From the NCBI GenBank assembly GCA_001414345.1, contig LLCB01000134.1, positions 62,001-126,000 on the forward strand: 64,000 bases of DNA. The letters are read 5' to 3'. This stretch comes from Hymenoscyphus infarciens (lineage: Eukaryota > Ascomycota > Leotiomycetes > Helotiales > Helotiaceae). Position 1 is the stretch's first letter, and each line of letters starts with the position of its first letter. Below are positions 10,516 to 20,962 of the stretch, in pieces. A program made the translations under genes and the position numbers. A model generated the notes under the pieces. That model ran no database searches and was not told the DNA's origin. It saw nothing but the letters and a program-made list of their open reading frames with translations.

Positions 10516-12013
10516 ATGGAAACTCGAGAGGAAAAACTCGCTACATGGGCTGATCCTTCCGACGCCCGACTGCGTAGCCTGAAGGTCTTAAAAGGCTCGA
10601 TTCCCTTAAATTCGAATACTTTGGAGAAGCCTGTGCACATATCAGAAGAAACTATACAGTGCGACCAAATCAAAAACTATCTCCTAGACACCAATGAGGA
10701 CGAGATAAGCGACCGCAAAGGATCCCCAAATCTCTGGCACTTCAAAGCGATATCTTTCCCCCAACTTCGGCAGGGCCGACTCGTGCTATCCTTTCCCAAA
10801 GAAGTCTTCCAGCAGATCCAAGAGTCGTGGAATTTACACCCGCGCACCATCGAGGTGTTCCTCTCCAACAACGGAGTCTTCACAACCTTCCAATCTCCCA
10901 ACAAGAAGCAGTCATTTTTCCTCATAAAAGTGGCCATTTCGCGCTCCTCGGGTCTTGACTGCGTATCGGTGACCTGTGATACGGTCCGCCGCACGACTTA
11001 TGCTTTATACCACCACCTCGAAGACGAAGCTTCCGTCTTCGCAAACCTGCTCTCCACACCAGAGCGATGCGTCGATCCCTATTTCTCCGTCGCTGCCCTG
11101 TATCGCTCTCACTACCAATGCATCGAAATCCATCGCCATAGCATCGATAACGCAATCAAGAGTGTTGAGCGACAGACGGGCTTCGGCACCCCGGGGAGGC
11201 TGGTTGGGTGGTTTCTCTCAAAGGGTCGCTCGAGTTTGGATGAATCCTCCGTTCTCACGGATCCGGGGAGTACGATCCAACAATTGAGTTATTGCCAAAC
11301 GGACTTGGCAATTATTGGGCATGTCGGGCGATGTTGTTCGGATTGTGGAGAGTGGCTCGTCCGGGATATTGAGGAGAGTCTTATTGATGAACCACCCCAG
11401 CATGACGAACATGAACTCAAGCAGAATCAGGAGAATCAGAAAGTGATGCGCCAGATGATTCGGCAAGACGTAGAGTATATAAGGAGGCGTGCTGTGATGC
11501 TATTGTCACAAGTACAGGCGCTTAGAGAAAGGGTTCAAAGTCAAACCAATTTCGTGAGTGTTCATTAAGTGAGAACCTTCATCGTTTGCAGGGTCTGACA
11601 ACTCGAGCTAGATGCTGAATATAATCGCGCAAAGAGATGCGGAATACACTGCGGCAATAGCAGTGGACGGAAAACGCGATAGTATAGCCATGAAAATGAT
11701 CGCAGTTCTCGGTATCGTCTTTCTTCCTGGGACATATATCGCCACGCTACTTGGCACGAATATGTTCACTTGGAGTGATCCTGATGGCGAAGAATTATCG
11801 TCACTGAAAGCGTCACATGGTATGTGGATCTATTGGGTTATAACAGTGCCGTTGACAATTTTGACCTTCATCGTATGGCTACTCTTGTCTAGAAGAGCAA
11901 ACCATGAAAGCAGCAAACGCCTGAGTACTTATCGCAAGAAGAATCCTTTTCAAGGTGCGGGAACCGCTGCAACGAATCTCGCTGGTCCTGTTTCCAGTGA
12001 GAAGATGGTATAG
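10516..12013 (+). CDS. CorA-like divalent cation transporter-fold protein
   Basis: Two exons (10516-11553 and 11612-12013) give 479 residues. The first ~340 residues are soluble and predicted to form the CorA-type cytosolic funnel, ending in a helical, Gln/Arg-rich segment. The second exon holds a long linker helix and two membrane segments: TM1 around residues 374-394 (MIAVLGIVFLPGTYIATLLG) and TM2 around 417-438. CorA proteins are pentameric Mg2+ channels with a GMN motif directly after TM1. Here the corresponding tripeptide is GTN (394-396), a variation seen among divergent fungal CorA-like proteins, so transport of Mg2+ is not assured. The acceptor at 11610-11611 was chosen because the upstream AG at 11590-11591 leads to a stop. 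Confidence 0.8.
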
Positions 12014-13880
12014 ATGTAACGAAGGTGCGTAACTAGCTTGTCAGAGTTGGCTAGAACCAGTTTTAGCTCAACAGTCTGTATCCACATTTCTAGTTATACA
12101 AAAACCATAGGTAGAATAGCCTACCTCTTTGGCACCTTTTTCTAGTCAAACTTTATGTATTTTAAACTATTTCGTATCATTCATACTTTTTCGAAGACCC
12201 TGGGATCGAAAACCGAGTTTTCTTGTTTTGTCCCTTAATTCAATAAATATAAAAATCGGATAGAGCTCAACGATCTAGGCCTTCGCTCGTAGCGATTATT
12301 TGAGTATTTGGGTGACCGTAGGTAAATATTGGGATCCAACCCCCCGATGACTTCGTACCAGCTTGTCATGATAGGATAGTCCTTGAAGTTTTCGTCCCAC
12401 GAAACACAAAGAACTCTCTTAGCAAGGTGAAGGGTTGATTAACTCTTAAAGTAAAAGCCGTAGGGTGCTTGGGCTAAGAATGAGCTTCAGACCAAAAGAG
12501 TTCATTCAAGTGGTGAGGCTTTGTGGAAAATTTATCAAATCGCTTTTTCCATGCTATGGGCAATTGAAGCAGCTCTTACTGTGGCCGAAGCCTACTTGCA
12601 AATAAGAACTTGAAGTCTCGGATCCCTCTTCGTAAACATTGCTAGGGAAAACTAAACGAAACTTTAACTGCTTAGAAACTAGAAAATCTATACTCGGACC
12701 TTTCTTCTATTATTTCCAGCAATTGTACATCGCGTTAACTAGACTAAACTCACTACTTTGTCTCGTTCCTAGTGTAGAGTCCACGCTCGCAAGTTCTCTG
12801 ATAAAAAACAATTGTCCTAATAATTAGAACAATGTCCTTATTAAAAAATAAACTTATGCTGAATGAATATCGACAAACAGTAGATTGTTGGAAGTCTCCT
12901 TGAGAAGATAAAATCATCTCAACCTTTCAGCACAATATTTCACCTGCGGCAGAATTTGTGCTGCCTCCAATTCTTGAGAAGTTTCAGAATGATTCACTAA
13001 CAGAGGAATAATGTCAGTGTGTGCTGACCAAACAAATGGTAGCCCAGCCCGCGAAGAAGGGGGAAAACAGGTGCCCTAAGAATACGAGCAACACTTGGCA
13101 CTCTAGATGTGCAAGTTTTTCCCAGAGAGAACCATGTTTAGGCAACTCTTGCCCACATATGCTTCTCTCCAGGAGGGAAAACGAGAAGATTGAAGATGTA
13201 ATACCCAGGGAGACTTCAATAGTGACCACTCAAACTAGCATAGTGGCTCCCCTTGGTATCCAATCCAACTATGTATTCCACAAAGAACAACATCGACAAT
13301 GATTTTAGACAGCATGATACACAAAGAAATTGTGCATGACCTCAGGTGCCCACCCAGTGGGCCGATAACGCTAGCTCGGTGACCTGTTATCTTCTCGCAC
13401 AACGTGTTAAGCCATTGTGAGAGCTACTCTTTAGGCACGTATGCCTTTTAGGAAACTCATGGGAAAGTGCAAGAGTAGAAAGACAACGCTAGCCACTCAA
13501 AAAGGGAATTTCCAAGTACGAGGTAGAAGAAGCAGGAAAGGGCATGAAGCAACACAGAATATCAACGTAGGGCTTGCGCCAAATGGGAACTTTCAACCAT
13601 CGTCCGCTTAGAGACATGTCTTTGTCGGTCATCTCGAACAAGCGCAGCAATGCGAGCATGGGTGGGTATGTATTCCGAAGGGGTAGAGGGTAGTGGGTTT
13701 GGGGTAATTTCGAAGTAGGTTCGCCGTTGCTTGTCTATTTGAAAACCAGTCAGCATGAGAGCGTCTAGTGCTAGGCGACAGCGCAGCGAGGAAGGAAACG
13801 CCGGGTGGCACTTATAGGCAGAAGGTTCATTGGAGGATGAGGGCAATTCCATTTTGACTTCGAGCCCGACCAGGAAGCAC
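12014..13880. other. AT-rich spacer
   Basis: No gene can be supported. The minus strand carries an open frame at 13562-13740 (reading ITPNPLPSTPSEYIPTHAR) preceded by a plausible acceptor; it could be a further exon of the small candidate gene upstream, but the phase does not fit my model. An 80-residue open stretch at 13021-13302 (plus) lacks an ATG and known motifs. Confidence 0.4.
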
Positions 13881-14282
13881 CTACCAGAAATGGCAGAGAT
13901 ACCACCAGATTCGATACACTTCGAACTCTGGAATGACGCTGCCCACAAAGCGTAAGTCGGTTAAAAAAGGGAAGCGGCGCGAAGGACTTACCCCGACCCC
14001 CATGCCCAACTGGTTCCAACTACAATCCTAAATTCCAACAAACGGCACCACCGACCGGTTATCGACATCAAGCCCCCAAAGCCCACACACAAAAGACAGG
14101 CAGTCGTGCAGCCCAGAAATCAATATTTTCAAAAGGTAGCCTCCTCACCCAACCCAGCAAAAAACATACCCAAGCAAAGGCAACTTCCAAAACCACAAGG
14201 TAATAGTGCGAAAAAGAGTGGCACGTCCGTACTCAGGTAATCCTATAATGAGCAAGTCCAACCTAACAACGGTTCCAATCAT
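13881..14282 (-). CDS. Small hydrophobic protein, weak candidate
   Basis: Three exons (14282-14170, 14027-13992, 13938-13881) join in frame to 68 residues beginning MIGTVVRLDLLIIGLPEYGR. The introns have consensus donors (gtatgt, gtaagt) and AG acceptors. The protein would be rich in Trp and hydrophobic residues, with one or two possible membrane segments, and would end at a TAG that overlaps another possible donor (gtaggt, 13884). I do not recognise it. The GLPEYGRATLF string superficially resembles a P-loop but lacks the GK[ST] core. The 3' structure is uncertain, and the whole model could be a chance alignment of open stretches. Confidence 0.3.
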
Positions 14283-15396
14283 CTCAAAACGATGGGAGAA
14301 AGAATGAATTGTCAAGAGGTATGATGGACTTCCTGCGACACCATGACAATAACGTTTCGTCTTCCCCGGGGACCTTTTGAGGTGTCTTTCACTAGGTTGC
14401 GTATGATGGAGCTCGGTCTGTCTTTTGATGCTGGGAGGGGTGGTGTCGTGGCGGAGAATGAGGTGTTGTTTGAAAGAGGAAGAGAAAGGAAGAAAAGAAA
14501 AAGAGGAAGGGCGAGGGGATCTAAGGAAAGTTGAGGCGTGGTGAGGGTTGGGCCGTTCCTTCCTCCCAAGGTTGGTCGTGACTCTGTCCAAGAAGGGAAG
14601 GAGCGACCAAGAGCGCGAGAACCCCATCGCCACTTGGGTTTCCCCCAAGAAACTTCGAGACAAACTTCTGTCTCACGGTCTTTCCAGTAAGAGACTTGGT
14701 TGTTGCTCTGCGTACACCTACCTACCTATCTTTGAAGCTATGGCTCTACTTGTAGAGATTTCAGGACAATGTTAAATATCCTCTTAGAGTATTCAGGAGA
14801 ATTAAGAAGTTGAGTTCCTAATCCTTCTAAACCTGGTTGATCAATAAGTGCCTAGACTGCTTGCACAATCCAAAGCAGGGTAGATGTTCGCGGAAAAATG
14901 ACGGAAGCTCTCCTTATACAAGTAGGTGCTGCGATGAATGGAGATGCGGTCAACGAAATGTAAGAAACAAGAAACGGTCAATCGAAAAACCCGCAGAAGT
15001 TTCTGGCCCATAACCCCTGAGCATTTTTGTCCCAAAAAAACTCCAGCAACCGCCTGAGAAAAGGGTTTCACTCCCGATTTAAGAATGAAAGTAATATATG
15101 GAGAATGGGATAACTTGCCAGAATCCCATGTTTATCGACCAATTCGAGGTTCCCTACACGGTAATCTCTAATATTAGAATATACGGAGAGTGCGAGGAAA
15201 CCCGCAGCCAGAAGAAAACACTCTATTGTATCAATCACCATTCATTCATGTACAAATGCACCCCCTCACCCTGCATGTCCCCTTCCCTCTCAGGTCCTCA
15301 ACGCTGAGGTTTAGCGTCCACTCTCCACCACACCTATCCTCCATCTACCACCCCAGCCGAACAAAAGAAACCGAAAAGACGAGCTGTGTTGGTAAA
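14283..15396. other. Spacer
   Basis: No supportable gene. A 172-residue minus-strand open frame (14145-14663) overlaps the small candidate gene but its upstream part is low-complexity Ser/Arg/Pro sequence, more likely 5' leader. Bases 15240-15360 are C-rich, and the end abuts the ATP5 stop codon at 15397. Confidence 0.5.
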
Positions 15397-16372
15397 TTAC
15401 AAGGTATCAGTGAGCAACTTGTTCATCTTGGCCATTTTGGAGGAAACGCTCAAATCGATCGTTCTGTCGCCAATCTCAACAACGAGGCCTCCGAGGATAT
15501 CTGGATTAACCTTTCGAAATGTTAGCCTTTTCCTAGAGTTTTTCTACATGGTAGAGTTAGGGGCACATGCCTTGTTGGTAACCTTCAACTTCTTTCCCTG
15601 TCCAACGTATGCGGATTTTGCGACTGCGGTCTCGAGACGTGAGAGGGTTCTGTTGTCCAATTGCTATTCGAAGTTCTCCGTCAGCATTCCATTTCCCATA
15701 CGAAACCCAGACCCCCTCAAGTAATGGGTGTACGAACCGTAGCACTGGTAACAGTCAACTCGACCTCTCCCTTTGATGCACTCATCAACACAGTAAACTG
15801 TTCGCAAACGCCCTTCAAGAGACCCAATCTGTTGTTCTCTGCCAAAGCCTCTAGGAAATTCTTTACAGTCTCGTCCTTGTTGTTTCCAAGATGCTTCTGT
15901 AACTCAGCGATGATGGCGGATTTATCTTCGAGGGTTAAGGTAGGGGCGAGCATGATCTCTGCGAGTTTGGCATCTTTGTTGTAGATCTGGTGGAGCGATT
16001 CAATAGCCCTGGAGGTTGAGTCCAAAGTGGAAGACTTTACTGCTGCGGTGTACTATACGTAGTAAGATGTTAGCCCTTTCCCTCTTGCTGTTGTCCCATT
16101 CTCCATCAATCGCTCGTTGTCTGAAGTCTGAGCGCGACACCTCAATTGGCACCAAGCATCCTCCCCAATCATCCATCAACCATCACAGAGAGAGAACCCA
16201 CCAGAGCAGAAGCATAAGTACCATCGAGACCAAAGAGCGCAACCGGAGGTTTGGAATCGGCAGCTGCTGGTGTTGCGTAGCTTCGTGCGAGGGATGCTCG
16301 AGGGACGACGACACGTTGTGAGATGGAGGTGCTTGCCCGCGTAGCGCGGAGGAGGGCGCGGTTGGAGAACAT
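15397..16372 (-). CDS. atp5: ATP synthase subunit 5 (OSCP), mitochondrial
   Basis: Four exons (16372-16202, 16052-15738, 15663-15571, 15510-15397) encode 230 residues. This is the oligomycin-sensitivity-conferring protein, the stator subunit that ties F1 to the peripheral stalk. The N-terminal ~35 residues (MFSNRALLRATRASTSISQR...) are an Arg/Ser-rich mitochondrial presequence. The mature part starts near PPVALFGLDGTYASALY and ends with the conserved GGLVVEIGDRTIDLSVSSK segment. Length matches the family. Two introns are unusual: intron 2 starts GTTCGT, and intron 3 (15511-15570) uses a GC donor (AAG|GCATGT) with a normal AG acceptor and a gctaac branch site. Exon joins are fixed by OSCP conservation. 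Confidence 0.93.
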
Positions 16373-16775
16373 GATGTGTATTGTTCAATTGGTCGAGGAG
16401 AGGAGAGATGGGAGCTTGAGATTTTGAGCGGGAAGCATCGGGGAGTTGACGAGCCTCCGTCAAAGGTTCTTCCCGGTCACGTGTACCAATGAGTAGAAGT
16501 CATGTGGTCTACAAAACAGCGTAGGGTTTCTTACAAGCATTTTCTCACAAGCACAGCAAGCATGCAGACAGCAATTGCGTGATTTACAAAGGTTGCTTCA
16601 TTGCAATTGCTGCGGCTCTACCTTTAAATAGGTAACTTCTAAGAACATTCATTTCCATTCCTGGCAGGAAACTAGCCATATCCCCCAGACCTGCTTCCGG
16701 GACTCCTTTTCTCGAAATAAACGCCTTAACCATGCCCTCATTAAGTTCCATCAGTCCATCGCATCGGGTGTACAA
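16373..16775. other. Spacer / ATP5 5' flank
   Basis: About 400 bp between the ATP5 start and the MOB1 stop. It contains the ATP5 promoter and probably the MOB1 3' UTR. No gene or repeat of note. Confidence 0.5.
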
Positions 16776-17747
16776 TCAATCGCTTCGAAGCATACTCTCC
16801 ACCAGATCTCCCAAAGGTCCCCAAAAGTCTTTTCCGCTGCAAAGGTTATGCTCATCTATAAAGAGAACGTAATGCTTGAAACTTGTGTTGAGATGAGCTT
16901 CAAGACCCAGCTCTCGAATCACGGGATAGTGGTGGCAGTAGATGTGTGCATAGACACGATACATGCGCTTGAAGACTTGTCGAATCATGCTTGGGAAAGA
17001 TTTTGGGAAAGGTACACCTAGAAAGTGTTAGTGGGGTTATTCAAGGGAGGAAAGTTCCATGTACCAATTCTGCTTGGGAATACAGCCTCATTATCAATGT
17101 TGCTCTGGACCCATCCCATCAAATGTTCAATGTACGTCGGAGCTGGCATTTTAGTAGGTCGTTTGAAGTTTTCGGAGTCTTGCCACAAGTACTCGAACCT
17201 GTTTACTGTTAGAATATCGAAATGTGTATTCTTGGGACAGCCTACTCGTCTGTGGCTTTCATCTCAGGGCATGATTGTGGAGAGCAGAATTCGGTGATCG
17301 ATCCATAAAGAAGGTTTATGTGATTGTAAAAATCCACCACTATTTCTGTCAGCAACCAGCTCTGTTTGGGGCTCCGACCCGCTTACTATTGACTGCCAGC
17401 CATTCATTCTCGTCCTCTCCTTCGGGGAGCTTAACGATCTTCTTCAGACTGCCACCACCCAATGTAGCCTCTGCATATTGCCTCAACTGGGAAGCGTTCG
17501 CACCGCCCTTGCCTGCAGGTCGTTGAGGTCTGAATCCGCGTGTGCGCTGGTTGCTAGGTGTTCCACGATGTGAGTATAAGATTCCAAATGCATGCGCAGC
17601 TTCGGAATCGCGAGCAAAGGGGTCCTCTCCGTCGTGGTCGTGATGTACAGCGATTGTTTGGGTAGATGTCGATTGCGTCAAGGTGCACACTGGCTCAAGA
17701 GCCTTTGCAGCCCTCGGGCTCAAAAAAGAGAGGATGCCAGTAGCCAT
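16776..17747 (-). CDS. mob1: MOB1 kinase activator
   Basis: Four exons (17747-17387, 17339-17246, 17198-17065, 17017-16776) give 276 residues of the Mob1/phocein family, the co-activator of NDR/LATS kinases (Dbf2/Sid2) in the mitotic exit/septation network. The core runs from about residue 67 ([13 protein letters not shown]) through [16 protein letters not shown], the zinc ligands in [10 protein letters not shown] and HIYCHHYP, to the ending [16 protein letters not shown]. Family cores are about 210 residues, so the ~65 residues before TRGFRP are an extension. The start used is the first ATG of the open frame ([10 protein letters not shown]); an unseen 5' exon or a downstream start cannot be excluded. 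Introns are short and canonical, and phases agree. It is divergent from RGP1 across 659 bp. Confidence 0.9.
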
Positions 17748-18406
17748 CGTGAGAGAAATAGGGAGACTCACACTGTGGTGATGAAGGAAGTCATCGTTCT
17801 TGGATTTTGCGTCCTCTGTTGGATGCCCGGAGCACACCTACACATTCCAGAGGTTAGCCGGGTAATCGTGAAGGAGTGGAGAGTGACTTGCTCTTGAAAT
17901 TGCGGGGAAGGATCACGAAAACGCAACAGCGTCTCGCTGAAGAAGATCCAGATGGAATGGGAGAGAGGAGAAGTTGGTGAGGGTGAGGTGTTGCGGAGAG
18001 TGAAGTGGTGTAGATACAGGATAGCTAAGGTGTAAATCGAAAGCCGTCGTGCTTCCCCACCTTGTTTACTTTTGGCCGTGTTTGTCGACCAGCGGGCTCC
18101 CTCCGGAATGTCGGCGAAAGATAATCCGATTTCAATGTGGCGTTGCTTCTGTGGCGTCGACATCGGCTTTAGGTACCCGGGTACTTGCTAGGGGAATCGG
18201 CTCATCGCATTGGATGGGGGCATCGTATCCAACCCTATCCAGAGCCTCAACACCTTCGACACGCTCCATATTCACTCCACTACCTCTCACCTATTCATTC
18301 ATTATGCTGTCCAATTCCCGCGTCTTATTTTCATCTCCTTCATGACTGCCAACAACCACCATAATCTCCTTCGAGCGGATGGGGGACCTTGCGTCGCACA
18401 TCTACC
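17748..18406. promoter_or_regulatory. Shared divergent promoter of MOB1 and RGP1
   Basis: 659 bp separate the two ATGs, which point away from each other. A 132-residue minus-strand open frame here has no conserved features and reads as MOB1 leader. Both promoters must lie in this interval; no specific binding site was assigned. Confidence 0.5.
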
Positions 18407-20962
18407 ATGTCGGCGCCCTTGACCAATATCAGGGTCTTTGTACAATGGACGGAGCAGACGGTCTTTGCGGGCGAGGATATTGAATGCGAAATCACCTTTA
18501 AGAATATCGCCACTACGCCCGCCCCGTCGCGAACATCCTTACATCCTTCGTCTGCCACTGGAAATGGGCACGGAAACGGGAGTGGAAACGGGAATGGGAA
18601 TGGCTTCGCGCCAGGAGGAGAACGGCCAAGAAAGGTGCCCTCCGTACACAACAAGAATGGCGCTGCAAGCCCGCGACCTCGTCCGCAGAAACCGCAAAAG
18701 GGCCACAAGACGACTCTCTCTTTGAACGTTCCACCAAGTTCTGCTCACTCCCAGCGGACCTCGGATTCTTGGACCGCGCCGGCAAATGGGGTCAAAACGG
18801 GCAAGGGTCATAATCGTTCGGTTTCAATTATTTCTATAGGTGCCAGTGAAAGCAGTACCATTGGAGATTTTGCTGGAAATGGCAGTGTGGTTGATCGGCC
18901 GCGAAAGTCGAAGAGTCATGGGCGCTCAGCAAGTCTCCAGATAGTACCCAGAAGGAACGGGGTCCATACAGGTCCTCCTTCGGGTATGTATTAGAATGAT
19001 CTTCTCCATTGTTGCGGATTTTAACACTCCATAGCTCCTCTTGGACAACGATCGTCAACGCATCCTTCCCCCCTCCTCGTATCTTCCTTTTCGCCTATCA
19101 ATAAAGATTATCATTTTCCCGAGAGGTATCGACAGTCTGGTATTCAGACTGCACCGAGTACACCAAGTCTTTCAGGTTCCCCCAATGAGAGAAGAAAACC
19201 TTCGGGGTCGTTCCAACCAGCATTCAAGTTTCCTCCGCCTTCATCGGTAGATTCGAGGGATCATATTGGCGGTGGTAATTCCCCCGATACACGATTGCTT
19301 TCTCCACGATCAAAAGAACCCACCCCTAGTCCCAACGAGCAGCCTGGACCTCTAGCCCGGGTCCTATCGCCTGCAAGTGTTCTAGGGACACCACGGAGTA
19401 GCGGCGAGTTTTATTCTCTAAGCAATAACTCTACGGAGACTCTTGCTTCTGAGTACGCTGGACAGCAAGGAGGACGAATACCACCGTATGGAGGACACTT
19501 GAGACGGCCTTCGAATTTAGCACCTATTAATCACCACCGACCCCCGGAGACATTGATGATGGGATATGCTCAAATCCATGGTTCCTTCACTTTTGATGGT
19601 TCATTAATAAGCCAAGCACCCTTCGAGGAGGTGAAAAGGAAGGGAGCGGTAGGTGGCCAAGGTGGTGGTGTGATTGGACTAGAAACCAACAAGAGGAATA
19701 GCGGTCTTCTCAAAAGTTTTGGATGGGGTAATATTGGGGAGTCGATTGGTGGTCTACTTGGAGGTGGTGAACTCAGCAGCATCAAAGACATGAGAGGTAT
19801 TGCGAGCTCTCGGGCAGTACCATTACTGTCAACCCCGCAATCAATTCTTTTTGTCGACTTACGCCTCGCTCCCGGAGAAAGCAGAAGCTACAAATACGCT
19901 TTCAAGCTTCCTAGGGGTCTTCCACCAAGTCATCGTGGGAAAGCTATCAAAATCTCTTATAAACTAATTATTGGTACTCAGAGGCCCGGTGGGGCAAAGG
20001 AGCAACAAGTAAAATCGGTAGAGGTTCCTTTCCGGATATTAGGAAGTGTGAACACCCACGGAGAACTTCTTGGTCACGATTTAATGTCCCCATATATCAT
20101 CCTTCGCGACCAAGCCCGTGTTAAGGTAATTGAAAGCTCGCCAGGGGCCAGTCCGGAAACTGCAAAAAGTCTGGAAATCAAAACAGCTTCAAACCCAAAT
20201 CAGTCGACATTGAATGAGTTTTTGTCATACGTTGATGAACTTCTTAATCGACCGCATCCCAGTGCGGGGTTATTATCCCCTACCGCCGAACTACAAAGTC
20301 GTCGCCCATCGATGATTGAGGAGCCTGCCACGGCGAAGGATGCAATAGACATGGCCATTTTGCGAAGCAATATCACGACTGGTTCTCAACAGAGCGCCAA
20401 TCGTTTTGAAATTGCTCGTAGCGGGAAACGTGTGGCAGTGGTTTTGCTTGCAAGGCCAGCTTATCGTTTGGGCGAAACAGTCACTGTGGCTATCGACTTC
20501 ACCGATGCAGATATCCCATGTTATGCTGTTCATATGTCACTGGAAACGTCCGAGAAGATTGATAATTCAATTGCGTTGCGTTCTGAAGCCAGTGTACTTC
20601 GTGTCACTCGGAAGGTCCATGTTTCTCATTCGGAATCGACACTTTTCGCAAGAAGAGTGGTATTTTCGCCTACGATACCTATTACGGGAACTCCTGAGTT
20701 CATAACCAGTGGAGTCAGCCTCGAATGGCGAGTACGAATTGAATTCGTCACCCCTCGGTTGGCGTTTGCAGAAAACGAAATCATGGCAGTCAAGGAAGAT
20801 CTCTTGGAAGAAATAGCCCGAGACGATCGAGGCGTTACTCTCGCTTCAGCAGAAGTATTAGACTGTGAAAGTTTTGAGATTGCCGTTCCTATTAGGGTTT
20901 ATGGCGCATTAGCAGGAAATACAGAAAGAGATGAGAATTTGGTCGATGGACTTGTAGTATAG
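18407..20962 (+). CDS. rgp1: RGP1 family protein, Ypt6/Rab6 GEF subunit
   Basis: Two exons (18407-18983, 19035-20962) encode 834 residues. RGP1 with RIC1 forms the nucleotide exchange factor for Ypt6/Rab6 at the Golgi and supports retrograde endosome-to-Golgi transport. The N-terminus (VFVQWTEQTVFAGEDIECEI) is the first half of an arrestin-like beta sandwich. It is followed by ~300 residues of low-complexity sequence, including a Gly/Asn run near residues 52-66 and many Ser/Pro stretches. The conserved part resumes at LISQAPFEEVKRKG and continues to the C-terminal block (EWRVRIEFVTPRLAF, ending ...FEIAVPIRVYGALAG). The start is the ATG matching the family N-terminus. The protein is longer than yeast Rgp1 because of the disordered insert, which is common in filamentous fungi. 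Confidence 0.88.

Noticed and set aside
14145..14663. 172-codon minus-strand frame as one exon
   Set aside because: The upstream half is low-complexity and the sequence after codon ~165 looks like an intron start (gtatgt). Only the part from the ATG at 14282 was kept, as a weak spliced candidate.
17768..18163. 132-codon minus-strand frame upstream of MOB1
   Set aside because: No conserved residues; it contains pyrimidine-rich promoter-like sequence and would have to be read in a different frame from MOB1.
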